64,000 bases of DNA from Stomorhina lunata (GCA_933228675.1 OW121740.1:156353828-156417827); one strand, 5' to 3'. Numbered from the stretch's first letter, positions 23,878 through 38,235 are shown. Numbers and translations: made by a program. The notes: generated by a model from the sequence alone, not told the origin.

Positions 23878-25720
23878 TTTTCAAAATTTTACTATTTTTA
23901 TAGTTTAATTTTCAAAACTTTACTATATTTATAGGAAATTTTCAAAATTTTACTATTTTTATAGGAAAATTTTCAAAATTTTACTATTTTTATAGGAAAA
24001 TTTTCAAAATTTTACTATTTTTATAGGAAAATTTTCAAAATTTTACTATTTTTATGGGAAAATTTTCAAAATTTTACTATTTTTATAGGAAAATTTTCAA
24101 AATTTTACTATTTTTATAGGAAAATTTTCAAAATTTTACTATTTTTATAGGACAATTTTCAAAATTTTACTATTTTTATAGGAAATTTTTCAAAATTTTA
24201 CTATTTTTATAGGAAAATTTTCAAAATTTTACTATTTTTATAGGAAAATTTTCAAAATTTTACTATTTTTATAGGAAAATTTTCAAAATTTTACTATTTT
24301 TATAGGAAAATTTTCAAAATTTTACTATTTTTACAGGAAAATTTTCAAAATTTTACTATTTTTATAGGAAAATTTTCAAAATTTTACTATTTTTATAGGA
24401 AAATTTTCAAAATTTTACTATTTTTATAGGAAAATTTTCAAAATTTTACTATTTTTATAGGAAAATTTTCAAAATTTTACTATTTTTATAGTAAAATTTT
24501 CAAAATTTTACTATTTTTATAGTAAAATTTTCAAAATTTTACTATTTTTATAGTAAAATTTTCAAAATTTTACTATTTTTATAGTAAAATTTTCAAAATT
24601 TTACTATTTTTATAGTAAAATTTTCAAAATTTTACTATTTTTATAGTAAAATTTTCAAAATTTTACTATTTTTATAGTAAAATTTTCAAAATTTTGCTAT
24701 TTTTATAGTAAAATTTTCAAAATTTTACTATTTTTATAGGAAAATTTTCAAAATTTTACTATTTTTATAGGAAAATTTTCAAAATTTTACTATTTTTATT
24801 TTCAAAATTTTACTATTTTAATAGAAAAATTTTCAAAACTTTACTATTTTTATAGGAAAATTTTCAAAATTTTACTATTTTTATAGGAAAATTTTCAAAA
24901 TTTTACTATTTTTATAGCAAAATTTTCAAAATTTTACTATTTTTAAAGGAAAATTTTCAAAATTTTACTATTTTTATGGTAAAATTTTCAAAATTTTACT
25001 ATTTTTAAAGTAAAATTTTCAAAATTTTACTATTTTTATAGTAAAATTTTCAAAATTTTACTATTGTTATAGGAAAATTTTCAAAATTTTACTATTTTTA
25101 TAGTAAAATTTTCAAAATTTTACTATTTTTATAGTAAAATTTTCAAAATTTTACTATTTTTATAGTAAAATTTTCAAAATTTTACTATTTTTATAGTAAA
25201 ATTTTCAAAATTTTACTATTTTTATAGTAAAATTTTCAAAATTTTACTATTTTTATAGTAAAATTTTCAAAATTTTGCTATTTTTATAGTAAAATTTTCA
25301 AAATTTTACTATTTTTATAGGAAAATTTTCAAAATTTTACTATTTTTATTTTCAAAATTTTACTATTTTAATAGAAAAATTTTCAAAACTTTACTATTTT
25401 TATAGGAAAATTTTCAAAATTTTACTATTTTTATAGGAAAATTTTCAAAATTTTACTATTTTTATAGGAAAATTTTCAAAATTTTACTATTTTTAAAGGA
25501 AAATTTTCAAAATTTTACTATTTTTATGGTAAAATTTTCAAAATTTTACTATTTTTATAGGAAAATTTTACTATTTTTATATTAAAATTTTTAAAATTTT
25601 ACTATTTTTAAAGGAAAATTTTTAAAATTTTACTATTTTTATAGTAAAATTTTTAAAATTTTACTATTTTTAAAAGAAAATTTTCAAAATTTTACGATTT
25701 TTATAGGATAATTTTATTAT
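23878..25720 (+). repeat. Satellite B array, 31 bp unit
   Basis: About 59 units of AAAATTTT, C, AAAATTTT, ACTATTTTTATAGG (or TAGT). The arms AAAATTTT are themselves palindromic, and CTAT/ATAG forms a second inverted pair. The unit has the same length and layout as satellite A with a changed core. Two subtypes occur (TATAGGAAAA and TATAGTAAAA), clustered in blocks. A block with a truncated unit (TATTTTTATTTTCAAAA) at 24791 recurs at 25341. Confidence 0.95.
24791..25500 (+). repeat. 550 bp higher-order duplication in satellite B
   Basis: The order of variants (TTTTGCTATTTT, then the truncated unit TATTTTTATTTTCAAAA, then ATTTTAATAGAAAAA, then CAAAACTTTACT) appears twice, 550 bp apart (24791 and 25341 for the truncated unit). 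The two blocks are almost identical, which points to recent tandem duplication. Confidence 0.8.
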
Positions 25721-26489
25721 TTAAAGTCGGGTTTGATTTGACCTATGCGGTGTATGGTACAATACAATTCGGTTTGACATTGCCTCAAAACAAATTGTTG
25801 TTAATAACTTATTACCAATTATTACTAATGAGCTGCAATTAATAATTAACAGTTACAAATCAATACATAAATCCTATGACACAATCAAATTTTATTAATC
25901 AAAATCAATAAGCATGACTCGTGCACCTTTCAGTGAATATTTGTATTTTTCAGTGAATGGCCGGCCCTTAACAATTAGGTCCCCCTTAAAAATGTTAAGA
26001 AAAGTAAAAATCATTTGATCAAATAAACAAGAGCAAAGAAGCTGTCGGCTGGGGCCGGTTGACTTTGTTAATGACCTTCATTAAATATTGGGCTTATCAA
26101 ATTGGTTCAAGCCAATTGTTTCTATTTATTCATATATTTTGGCATTATTTGTAGTTTTTATAAAAATAAAAAAAAATAATATTTGTTTTTGTTTAATGAA
26201 CAAAAGACCTAAAACTGTATCAATTGCATTTACTGGAGTAAAATAAATAAAATAACAAATAATAAAAAAATATTTTTAAAAGTTATTAATTGTTATTAAC
26301 TATAAAATTTGTTACAGATTTTTTATTGACTTTTTTCTAAATGTTTTTTTGAATTTTATGAACTGACCGTCAAAATTATTGCTCTAGTTTTTTTTTAAGA
26401 GAATGCTTGCCTCTCGCTTTACACTTGGATCAAGAGCGCGGGTCGGCGCAAAGAGAACAGAACAAACAAATAGTCGACAGAGTTGCCGT
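25721..26489. other. AT-rich island, no gene seen
   Basis: Unique sequence containing one less AT-rich patch (26403-26480) with a short open frame from 26403 that runs into satellite C and matches nothing known. Confidence 0.5.
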
Positions 26490-28982
26490 TTTTTTATACT
26501 TTTAACTAAAATAGTTATTTTTTTTATGTGTAGTTCTAACGTTTTTAAAAGAAAAAGTTTTCTACTCCATTTTTCTAAAATATCAAAATATATAAAAAAT
26601 TTTTCTAGAAATTTTTTTTATCAAAAATTTTTCTAGAAATTTTTTTTTATCAAAAATTTTTCTAGAAATTTTTTTTATCAAAAATTTTTCTAAAGAAAAT
26701 TTTTTTATCAAAAATTTTTCATAGAAAATTTTTTATCAAAAATTTTTCTATAGAAAATTTTTTTATCAAAAATTTTTCTATAAAGAACTTTTTTTATCAA
26801 AAATGTTTCTATATAAAATTTTTTATCAAAAATTTTTCTATAAAAAAATTTTTTTATCAAAAATTTTTCTATGGAAAATTTTTATATTAAAATTTTTTCT
26901 ATAGAAAATTTTTTTATCAAAAATTTTTCTATAAAAAAATTTTTGTTATCAAAAATTTTTCTATGGAAAATTTTTATATCAAAATTTTTTCTATAGAAAA
27001 TTTTTTTATCAAAAAGTTTTCTATAGAAAATTTTTTTATCAACAATTTTTCTATAGAAAATTTTTTTATCAAAAATTTTTCTATAGAAAATGTTTTTATC
27101 AAAAATTTTTCTATAGAAAATTTTTTTATCAAAAATTTTTCTATAGAAAATTTTTGTTATCAAACATTTTTCTATAGAAAATTTTTTATCAAAAAGTTTT
27201 CTATAGATCATTTTTAATCAAAAATTTTTCTATGTAAAATTTTTTATCAAAAATTTTTCTATATAAAATTTTTCATCAAAAATTTTTCTATAAAAAATTT
27301 TTTTCATCAAAAATTTTTCTATAAAAAACTTTTTTTTTATCAAAAATTTTTCTATATAAAATTTTTTATCAAAAATTTTTCTATAAAAAACTTTTTTTTT
27401 ATCAAAAATTTTTCTATATAAAATTCTATAAAAAATGTTTTTTATCAAAAATTTTTCTATGGAAAATTTTTTTTATCAAAATTTTTTCTATATAAAATTT
27501 TTTGATCAAAAATTTTTCTATAAAAAACTTTTTTTTTATCAAAAATTTTTCTATATAAAATTTTTTATCAAAAATTTTTCTATAAAAAACTTTTTTTTTA
27601 TCAAAAATTTTTCTATATAAAATTCTATAGAAAATTTTTTTATCAAAATTTTTTCTATAGAAAGTTTTTTTTATCAAAAATTTTCTATATAAAATTTTTT
27701 GATCAAAAATTTTTCTATAGAAAATTTTTTTATCAAAAATTTTTCTGCAGGAAATTTTTTTATCAAAAATTTTTCTATAGAAAATTTTTTTTATAAAACA
27801 TTTTTCTATAGAAAATTTTTTATCAAAAAGTTTTCTATAGATCATTTTTTTATCAAAAATTTTTCTATGTAAAATTTTTTATCAATTTTTTTTTATTAAA
27901 AATTTTTCTATAGAAAAATTTTTTATCAAAAATTTTTCTATAAAAAACTTTTTTTTTATTAAAAATTTTTCTATATAAATTTTTTTTATCAAAAATTTTT
28001 CTATAAAAATTTTTTTTTTATCAAAAATTTTTCTATGGGAAATTTTTTTATCAAAATTTTTTCTATAGATAATTTTTTTATCAAAAATTTTTCTATGGAA
28101 AATTTTTTATCAAATTTTTTTATAGAAATTTTTTTTATCAAAAAGTTTTCTATAGAAATTTTTTTATCAAAAAGTTTTCTATGGATAATTTGTTTATCAA
28201 AAATTTTTCTATGGAAAATTTTTTATCAAAATTTTTTTATAGAAAATTTTTTATCAAAATTTTTTTTATAGAAAATTTTTATCAAAATATTTTCCATCGA
28301 AAATTTTTTATTAAAAATTTTTCTATAGAAGCTTTTTTTTTATCAAAAATTTTTCTAAAAAAACTTTTTTATCAAAAAGTTTTCTATAGGAAATTATTTA
28401 TCAAAAAGTTTTCTATAGAAAATTTTTTATCAAAAATAAAAAAATTTTCTATAGAAAATTTTTTATCAAAAAGTTTTTTTTTATCAAAATGTTTTCTATA
28501 GATCATTTTTTTATCAAAAATTTTTCTATGGAAAATATTTTATCAAAATTTTTCTATGGAAAATTTTTGATCAAAAATTTTTCTATGGAAAATTTTTTTT
28601 GGATCGAAAATATATAAAATAAATATAAAAATCTAAAATTGTTTAATATTAGAATTTATTTCTGGTTTGAAAAATATTCCCAATATTTACAAAAGTATTC
28701 CCAATGTTTACAAAAATAATAGTATAGTGGCAACAATGTTCGAGATTATATTTCTTTGTTCTTTCGAACCATGTATTTTGTTGCTATAAATTGGATTTTA
28801 ATTTGTTTCTTGCCTATTTTATTTTTGTCTTTGGTTTAACAAAGCGGCACCAACCAAATCTGTTAACATCAAAATTCCAACTAAATGTTTTTAACACTCA
28901 TTTTCACGAGTTTCATTAATGATTACGAAAATTAAAAAATTCATCGGCTGCTGGTGGCTTGGGCTGCCTATAGGGCACTATA
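26490..28982 (+). repeat. Left arm of a long-range inverted duplication
   Basis: This block contains flank 1 (26490-26575), satellite C (26515-28610) and flank 2 (28611-28982). Each part recurs in reverse order and orientation at 39755-41925. Shared flank 1 blocks include TTTTTTTATACTTTTA, ATGTGTAGTT and TTTTCTACTCCATTTTT. Shared flank 2 blocks include TTTAATATTAGAATTTATTT, GGCAACAATGTTCGAGATTA, CTCATTTTCACGA and ATCGGCTGCT. The left copy has about 100 bp near 28770-28880 that the right copy lacks. Confidence 0.85.
26515..28610 (+). repeat. Satellite C array, 30 bp unit
   Basis: Some 65-70 degenerate units of TTTTTCTATAGAAAATTTTT followed by TTATCAAAAA. Each unit carries the perfect palindrome TCTATAGA inside AT blocks. 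Since 30 is divisible by three, frames stay open as Lys/Ile/Phe/Tyr-rich decapeptide repeats (e.g. KKIFYRKIFD) on both strands. These are by-products of the repeat, not genes. Confidence 0.95.
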
Positions 28983-30929
28983 CCTGGTCGGTCGAACGCT
29001 TCTGGTCATTTGTTTAAGATACCCTTGAAAATACTCGTACACTGTTAAATGTAAAAATCTAGGTTTCGAAATAAGAGGTCGAATTACTGAGTCTGTGGTT
29101 TGACATAGACTACATTTTACTATTCTCAATTCACAGTTGGTCCCATCGAACAAGGTTTGAATAAACGAGGCTCAATCGCATGACCTAAGTTCGATTTTAC
29201 GATTTGAAATTGTTAAAAATGGTCAGATATACCTTTAGTAAACTACACATGACTAGTACCACAAAAAGAGCCAAAGTCTCGTGGTAAAGTATGATGGAAA
29301 ACAGTTTATTTCTTGCGTAAACGGATCTATTTCGATATTTAAATAACCTTCTGATATCGCTTATTGTTGCAATCTTATACAAAAAGTTAGCTCTAAATGA
29401 AAGGAAAAGAGTTTGGTGATCTTATTAAACAAATTATCATATTTAAGTTATTTCAGAAATGAAAAGTATTTTAGTAACAAATTCTTTATTGCCATTTTGG
29501 TACATAAACTCATAAACTAGAAAATTTATTTTGTGTTAAAAACTAAAAACATTTTGTCCATTAAATTTATTTGCCATCAATTGCATTTATTACGAGTTCA
29601 AAATTGAATTTTGCTGCCATAAATTAACACCTTCCCAAACAGTCGCAACATTCTGTTGCATTAATATTTCAACAAATTTTATTATATTTCGAGGTAGAAA
29701 CTCGCACACACACACACATACACTAACAATTGATATTTTCCCACTTGAAATGTTTCATTTCATCAGGTTCAGTTGTCGGGGGCCATAGGAATTCTAAAGC
29801 AATTTTGGCGCCTAGAATGAATTAAGGCATAAAGCAAATTGTGATCGATAAGCAAATTGTGCATGCAACAAATGCTTCTGGTACGCGAAGTAAATAAATG
29901 GTGCTACTTTTGCTCTTTTGCTCTGCTGCATGAATTGCTACTTGCTTTCGAATGGTCATAGTAGGAATTTCATATGTTTGTACCTATGTATACTTGTATG
30001 TTGTATGACGGTTAACTATTGCAACTATTTATTATTTTTTTCTTTCTTTGTTGTTGGCTTTTGGCCATGGTCATCATCATCATGATGACCATTTGCATCC
30101 AGAGTAGTTGGTCTCAGTTGCGCTCATAAACTTTTAAAATGATTACCCACTACTTACTTGGCTTAAGTGGTAACATTTCGCATTTATAAAACATTTAAAC
30201 TGGGCGAACATAATGTTAAAAGTAGGATATAGGCTCGAGGACTAAAAAAATCAAAACGAATAAAATCAACCATAATTTCAAGTGACGACAAATTGCGTTT
30301 GTTTTCTCGTATTCCTATTATTATTTGAGATATTGAAAAAATCTGGAGAACAACTATTAAAATCTAAACGACATGTTTTGCATACAAAATTTTACAATTG
30401 TAAATATTGATGATACCTGATAGGAAATCATAGAACCAGGGTAATAACTCGGATTAAACAAGTTTCATATTAAATTTTTATGATTAAAAACTGAGATAGG
30501 ACCTAGTATTTCAGAATTTGTTGTTATTTAGACGCATTGTTAAAGCTTTTTGTTCTACAACCTTTTTTTATTTGTTTTACATCGGCGGCGTGTTATTGCT
30601 TTGGGCTTACCGCCGATGGAGGATGTTAATCAATAATATTAGCAGAAATTAGTAATTACAGATGTTTGGACCTCAAACCCAGGCTTGTGAAGTTTCAGAG
30701 ATATGTATAACAATTCTAAAAATAGCTATCAGTGGAGAATTTTAGAGAATCTCGAGATGCCAACGAAAATTCTGAACTTAATACGGATTTAAAAAGCCGA
30801 GTCCTACCCAAGGGTAAACTCTCAAATTCGTTAGAGGTTACTTTTAGTATGGGGTGAGGATATATATTTTCTCTTAAACTTCTCATCCTCTACATCGGCA
30901 ACATATGGCCCTCGGCTCCGGTATCCAAT
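28983..30929. other. Unique AT-rich island, no gene seen
   Basis: Non-repetitive sequence with a short (CA)n run near 29703-29718, a palindrome made of GGTCATCAT and ATGATGACC at about 30069-30090, and a GC hairpin at 30580-30618. No reading frame shows a recognisable protein. Confidence 0.55.
30580..30618. other. GC-rich hairpin
   Basis: The arms CATCGGCGG (30580-30588) and CCGCCGATG (30610-30618) pair perfectly over 9 bp around a 21-base loop. The surroundings are very AT-rich, so the hairpin stands out. It may mark the edge of a mobile element, perhaps related to the LINE fragment that follows. No function can be assigned. Confidence 0.6.
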
Positions 30930-31302
30930 AAACACCCTCTAAGCAACTCGAGGAATTGGAATATGCTGATGACGTATGTCTTCTAAGCCAAAGTTCAGGT
31001 CACCTTGAAGATAACACTAACGCTATGACTGGATATCAATATTACCAAGACAAAAAATATCCCTAGGGGCTATGACGCAAACCCGTCGACACACATCAAT
31101 GTGGATAACGAGGTTATTGGATGTGAAGATACCTTTAATTATCTTGGAAGTTTGGTATCTGCAAAAGGTAGCGCCGACTGGTATATTGAATCTCGTATTA
31201 ATAAGGCGAAATCTTCATTTGGCATTCTTCGAACTATTTGGAAATCTCGGCAAATACAACTCTGTTAAGAACATACAAGTCTAATGTCAAGTCCATCTTG
31301 TA
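30930..31302 (+). pseudogene. Non-LTR retrotransposon reverse transcriptase fragment
   Basis: The translated frame at about 30932-31028 gives QLEELEYADDVCLLSQSS, with the catalytic YADD motif of reverse transcriptase at 30962-30973. A second frame from about 31030 gives LDINITKTK and then NYLGSLVSAKGS, RINKAKSSFG and LRTIWKS, the usual LINE block downstream of YADD. A third frame near 31264-31300 gives LRTYKSNVKSIL. The frame changes and small deletions show it is a relic. It ends at the TA (31301-31302) where a mariner-like element begins. Clade not determined. Confidence 0.85.
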
Positions 31303-32071
31303 TCGGGTTTTTCAACAGGGACGCTACAAAGGTACAGGGACAGCAGACGACGCCATATTTCTTGCTGCTCTTTTGACACTTCTCTTCAGTAAGGTTTGCC
31401 ATTTCATGATGGAAAGATATACGAGCCAACAACGAGTCAAAATTATTAAAATTTACTGCCGAAATTCGGAGTCAGTGGCCTCAACGTTAAGAGCGCTAAT
31501 CATATTCAGGGATGAGTCAGGCAGTAATCCACACGCGCTCCATGAGTCATTATTGAATCCCAAAAAAAAACGGTTTGGTGCGGCTTATGGGCTGGCGGCG
31601 TCATTGAACCGTACTTCTTCCGTTATAATCAAGACCGGCACGTTACTGTGAATGAGAAACGCTAATCAATGATAACCGAATATTTTTGGCCCCAATTGGA
31701 TGATATGGACTTGGAGGACATGTGGTTCCAACAGGACGGCGCCACAAGCCACACAGCAAATATCAAAATTAATTTATTGAAAACCAAGTTTGGAAAATGT
31801 GTTATTTTACGAAATGGTCCAGTCAATGCGATTTGTCGCCGTTATACTATTTTCTGTGGGGCTACGTCAAGTCTATGGTCTATGCCAACAAGCCAGCGAC
31901 GATTGATGAAATTCGTACCAATATCGAACGTGAAATGACAGCAGTATCGGCCAATTTATGTTTGAAAACCGTCGTAAATTGGGTTCAGCGTCTGGACTTC
32001 TGCAAGGGTGCCAGTAATGGCCATGCAAAAGAAATCTTTAAACTGGCGTTTGTGGCATGTTAGTGGTTTTC
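31303..32071 (+). mobile_element. Rosa-like (DD41D) mariner relic inserted in the LINE fragment
   Basis: The insertion starts right after TA with TCGGGTTTTTCAACAGGGAC, a plausible left terminal repeat. It contains the transposase pseudogene described next. No matching right terminal repeat is seen: the sequence passes within a few bases into the family A Helentron-like copy at 32072, so the right end is truncated. Confidence 0.7.
31406..32063 (+). pseudogene. Mariner-family transposase (rosa-like, DD41D), internally deleted
   Basis: The N-terminal region reads RYTSQQRVKIIKIYCRNSES and STLRAL, typical of this transposase group. It then jumps to NPHALHESLL and LLNPKKK, so the segment with the first catalytic Asp is deleted. 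A shifted frame gives GLWAGG and PYFF, and the next gives MITEYFWPQLDDMDLEDMWF and QQDGATSHTA with the second Asp. After another shift come CDLSPLYYFLWGYVKSMVYA and NWVQRLDFCK. The spacing to the third acidic position is that of DD41D, but that Asp is replaced by Tyr (SPLYYF). With no first Asp and a changed third Asp it cannot be active. Confidence 0.85.
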
Positions 32072-33544
<1,473 letters not shown>

Positions 33545-33574
33545 AAGATGAAAGAAAAAAAACAAATTAATATG

Positions 33575-33932
33575 ATACCAAGCAACGGTTTTGATTGGTC
33601 TTAACTTGAAAGTGTAGGCTTACACTTTTCTTGGATATCCTTCATCTCAACGGTGGACACCGACCTCCTCGTGATATCACCCTCACGTTAACACCCATTA
33701 CTGTAGTGAGCTAACATGTGCCGCGAGTTCTCCCATAAGAACTATAAAAAATATGGCTTAGGACGTCGGGCTAGTAACCTACTTTGGAAGAAACAACTAA
33801 CATGAAAAACCTAAAATTATAATAAATAATTTGAAGAATATGGCACAATATCGAAGCGCGTGAAATTTTAAAATATACTCTGCCTTTGACCTAAACAGGT
33901 TGTAAATATAGGCCATTTATGTAAGTAGGAGG
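33575..33932 (+). repeat. Dispersed repeat, copy 2
   Basis: Aligns with 5775-6206 in the same orientation (shared blocks listed there). It begins about 30 bp after the end of the tetranucleotide tract. No protein motif recognised. Confidence 0.7.
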
Positions 33933-35611
33933 CTTACAGTAAAAATAAACTAACAAAAATAATATGGTACACCACATTACCTGTATAGTTTTTAAAGTCG
34001 CTTTAAATGGGTTTTAAAATATTTTCTTTTCCCAAATGGATTCGTGGAAGCACAAAACAAAAAATTTGGCGATCTTCAAACAAATTGATATACCACATTA
34101 CCCGCACTTGCTCTAACGTATATCTATCTATTAGTGAAATGTATAAAAAAGTATGTATGAACTTAGAATTTTATTAATATTTTTCCTACAAGGCATTTAG
34201 TTTTATTTTTTCTTTACCCACAAATCGTCTGTGTACCAACAAATTTTGTGCATCCATAGTCGAAACAAATAACATAATATTTCGAAATTGTCGTATTATA
34301 GACTTCACCCAAAAGCAAAGAGTGAATGATATTGTTAAACTATTATGTCGTCAAACTTAAAGAATAGCAGTCAATGTCATTATTAAGCTACCAGCCACTC
34401 TGATAATAATGGCGACGTTTGCATGGCTAAGGAGGGATTGGAACTGAATGGTTAAAGCCTGGTAAAGTCAATGGTATTGAATGAACCACAAGATCCCAGA
34501 AACAAACAAAAAAAAAACTCTAAATAAAAAACGTCACACATAAATATTGGAGCTGCACAAATTTAATGAATGACTTCAAATCAACGAGTAAAAAATTTGC
34601 CAGAAAAAATTTTCTAAAAGAAATACATGATTTTTAGAAAAAGAATAGAACGAGAAATAAAAGGTACCATAAAGTAAGAAAAAGTCAGTAAGTTACAATA
34701 AAAAGTAATAGAAGTAAAGTAATAAGGTGTTTTCACATGTAATTCGTAATTTATGTTCGTGATTTGGTATGAATTTTGAATTATTTCTGAGTTGCGTGTT
34801 CAAGTATTTAACGAATAAAAACATAAATTACCTATGGAAGGGATTTCATACTTTGCTCTGTTCACTTCTCCTCCATTACAATTTGTATTAGATGTTTTTC
34901 CCTAACATTTTATGTTTAACAAAAGTCACCACGTAAAGCAAAATTCTTCCGAAAAGTTAATGGTCTGTAATACACCTAGAAATTGTATTTAGTAGAACCT
35001 TTTCATGGTACTTCGTTACAAAAAAAGCGATTTAAAGAAATTACACATTTCTCATAAAATATTGCTATTTCATATTTTAATATCTTCAAAGAAGATACCA
35101 AAATTAAGTACATTTATATTTAGGGGAATGTTTGTAAGTACTTTCGGTCTTAATGCTAAGAATGACTTAAGGTGAGTAAATGAATGAATGAATGAATTAA
35201 ATTCTTTATAGATTTTAGATAACACTTTGATGTTGCTGCTACAAGAAGTAGTAAAGTCCATAATTAGATTCTTCTGTAGGATCTTCTTCGTATAATTAAG
35301 ATTTTATTTGATAATGAGTTGATGTGTTTCTTCTCCATATTCTATGACCATTATTATGTTATGAGAAAAATTACAATTATTTAATTTCTTATATCATAAT
35401 GTTTATGATATGTTCACATAAATTGCAGTCGAAAGAAAAGTGTAAGAAATTCCAGAAGTTAATGACTTTTTTATGAAACTTAACTAATTTGTCATTGCAG
35501 TGACTTTTTAGTTGTAACATTCTTGTAAAAAGGGTTAATAATTTTCTGCTGTTAAAAGAGACTTTCCCACATAAAATGGGTGATATGTGAATGGGTCTAG
35601 AGGAAGATCAA
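33933..35611. other. Unique AT-rich island, no gene seen
   Basis: Non-repetitive, with a (TGAA)n run near 35180-35197. A 26 bp sequence at 34957-34982 recurs inverted inside the next satellite at 35772-35797. No recognisable gene. Confidence 0.55.
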
Positions 35612-38235
35612 TTATAAAAAAGAAAATTTTAGAATTTCCTATAAAAATGGGAAATTTTAAAAATTTGCTATAAAAATAGGAAATTTTAAAAATTTCTTAT
35701 TTAAATAGGAAATTTTAAAACGTTCCTATAAAAATTGGGAATTTTAATAAAATTTTCAATAAAATATAAATTTTCTAGGTGTATTACAGACCATTAATTT
35801 CCTATAAAAATAGGAAATTTTAAAAATTTTCTATAAAAATAGGAAATTCAAAAAATTTCCTATAAAAATATTAAATTAAAAAATTTCCTAAAAAATCAAG
35901 GAAATTTAAAAAATTTCCTATGAAAATAGTAAATTTTAAAAAATTTCCTATGATAAAAGTAAATTTTAAAAAATTTCCTATGATAAAAGTAAATTTTAAA
36001 AAAATTTCTTATAAAAATAGGAAATTTGAGAAATTTCCTATAAAAATAGGAAATTTGAAAAATTTTCTATAAAAATAGGAAATTTGAAAAATTTCCTAAA
36101 CAAATAGGAAATTTAAAAAATTTCCTATAAAAATAGGAAATTTGAAAAATTTCCTAAACAAATAGGAAATTTAAAAAATTTCCTATAAAAATAGGAAATT
36201 TGAAAAATTTCTTAGAAAAATAGGAAATTTTTAAAATTTCCTATTTTATAGGAAAAATTTCATATAAAAATAGGAAATCTTAAAAATTTCTGATAAAAAT
36301 GGGAAATTTTAAAAAATTTCCTATAAAAATAGGAAATTTTAAAAAATTTCGAATAAAAATAGGAAATTAGAAAAATTTCCTTTAAAAATAGGAAATTTGA
36401 AACATTTCCTATAAAAATAGGAAATTTAAAACATTTCCTATAAAAATAGGAAATTTGAAAAATTTCCTATAAAAATAGGAAATTTTAAGAATTTCCTATA
36501 AAAATAGGAAATTTGAAAAATCTCGTATAAAAACAGGAAATTTGAAAAATTTCCTATAAAAATAGGAAATTTGAAAAATCTCGTATAAAAACAGGAAATT
36601 TGAAAAATTTCCTATAAAAATAGAAAATTTAAAAAAATTTCCTATAAAAATAGGAAATTTGAAAAATTTCCTATAAAAATAGGAAATTTTAAAAATTTCC
36701 TATAAAAATAGGATATTTGAAAAATTTCCTATAAAAAAGGATATTTGAAAAATTTCCTATAAAAATAGAAAATTTTAAAAATTTCCTATAAAAAAAGGAA
36801 ATTTGAAAAATTTCCTACCAACATAGGAAATTTTAAAAATTTCCTTAAAAAATAGGAAATTAAAAAAATTTCCTATAAAAATAAGAAATTAAAAAAAATT
36901 TCCCATAAAAATAAGAAATTTGAAAAATTTCCTATAAAAATAAGATATTTAAAAAGTTTCCTATAAAAATGGGAAATTTTAAAAATTTCCTATAAAAAGG
37001 AAATTTTTTAAATTTCCTAGTTTCTTATGAAATTTTTAAAATTTCCTAGATTTATAGGAAATTTTTTAAATTTCTTATTTTTTTTTTTTTGAGGAAATTT
37101 TGAAAATTTCCTATAAAGATAGGAAGGACATTTTTAAAATTTCCTATTTTTTAGGAAATTTTTTGAATTTCATATCTTTATAGGAAATTTTTAAAATTTT
37201 CTATCTTTTTAGAAAATTTTTAAAAATTTCCTATAATGATAGGAAATTTTAAAAATTTCCTATCTTTATAGGAAATTTTTAAAATTTCCTGTCCTTATAG
37301 GAAATTTTTAAAATTTCCTGTCCTTGTAGCAAATTTTTAAAATTTCCTATCTTTAAAGAAAATTTTTAAAATTTATTATCTTAATAGGAAGTTTTTAAAA
37401 TTTCCTATCTTTATAGGAAATTTTTAAAATTTCCTGTTTTTAAAATTTCCTATATTTATTTATAGGAAATTTTTAAAATTTCGTATTTTTATTGTAAATT
37501 TTTAAAATTTCATATTTTTATAAGAAATTTTTAATATTTTTTTAGAAAATTTTTAAAATTTCCTATTTTTAAGTGAAATTTTTAAAATTTCCTATTTTTA
37601 AGTGAAATTTTTAAAATTTCCTATTTTTAAAGGACATTTTTAAAATTTCGTATTTTTTAAAGGAAATTTTTAAAATTTCCTATTTTTAAAGGAAATTTTT
37701 AAAATTTCCCTTTTTGAAAGGAAATTTCTAAAATTTCCCATTTTTAAAGGAAATTTTTAAAATTTTTTAGATTTAAAGGAAATTTTTAAAATTTCCTATT
37801 TTTAAATAAAATTTTTAAAATTTCCTATTTTTAAATAAAATTTTTAAAATTTCCTATTTTTAAAGGAAATTTTTAAAATTTCGTATTTTTAAAGGAAATT
37901 TTTTAAATTTCCTATTTTTAAAGAAAATTTTTTAAATTTCCTATTTTTAAAGAAAATTTTTTAAATTTCCTATTTTTAAAGAAAATTTTTTAAATTTCCT
38001 ATTTTTAAAGGAAATTTTTAAAATTTCCTATTTTTAAAGGAAATTTTTAAAATTTCCTATTTTTAAAGGAAATTTTAAAAATTTCCTACTTTTAAAGGAA
38101 ATTTTTAAAATTTCCCAATTTTAAAGGAAATTTTTAAAATTTCCTATTTTAAAGAAAATTTCTTAAATTTCCTATTTTTAAAGGAAATTTTTAAAATTTC
38201 CTATTTTTAAAGGAAATTTTTAAAATTTCCTATTT
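35612..38235. repeat. Satellite A variant island, 29 bp unit, orientation switch near 37020
   Basis: From 35612 to about 37010 units read GGAAATTTGAAAAATTTCC followed by TATAAAAATA (29 bp, reverse type). From about 37020 to 38235 they read GGAAATTTTTAAAATTTCC followed by TATTTTTAAA or TATCTTTATA (29 bp, forward type). The switch forms a broad inverted repeat. Both halves are moderately degenerate. Confidence 0.9.

Noticed and set aside
26882..28501. Lys/Ile/Phe/Tyr-rich open frames on both strands of satellite C (also at 39920-41830)
   Set aside because: The 30 bp unit is divisible by three, so frames stay open by construction. They are repeat by-products, present on both strands.
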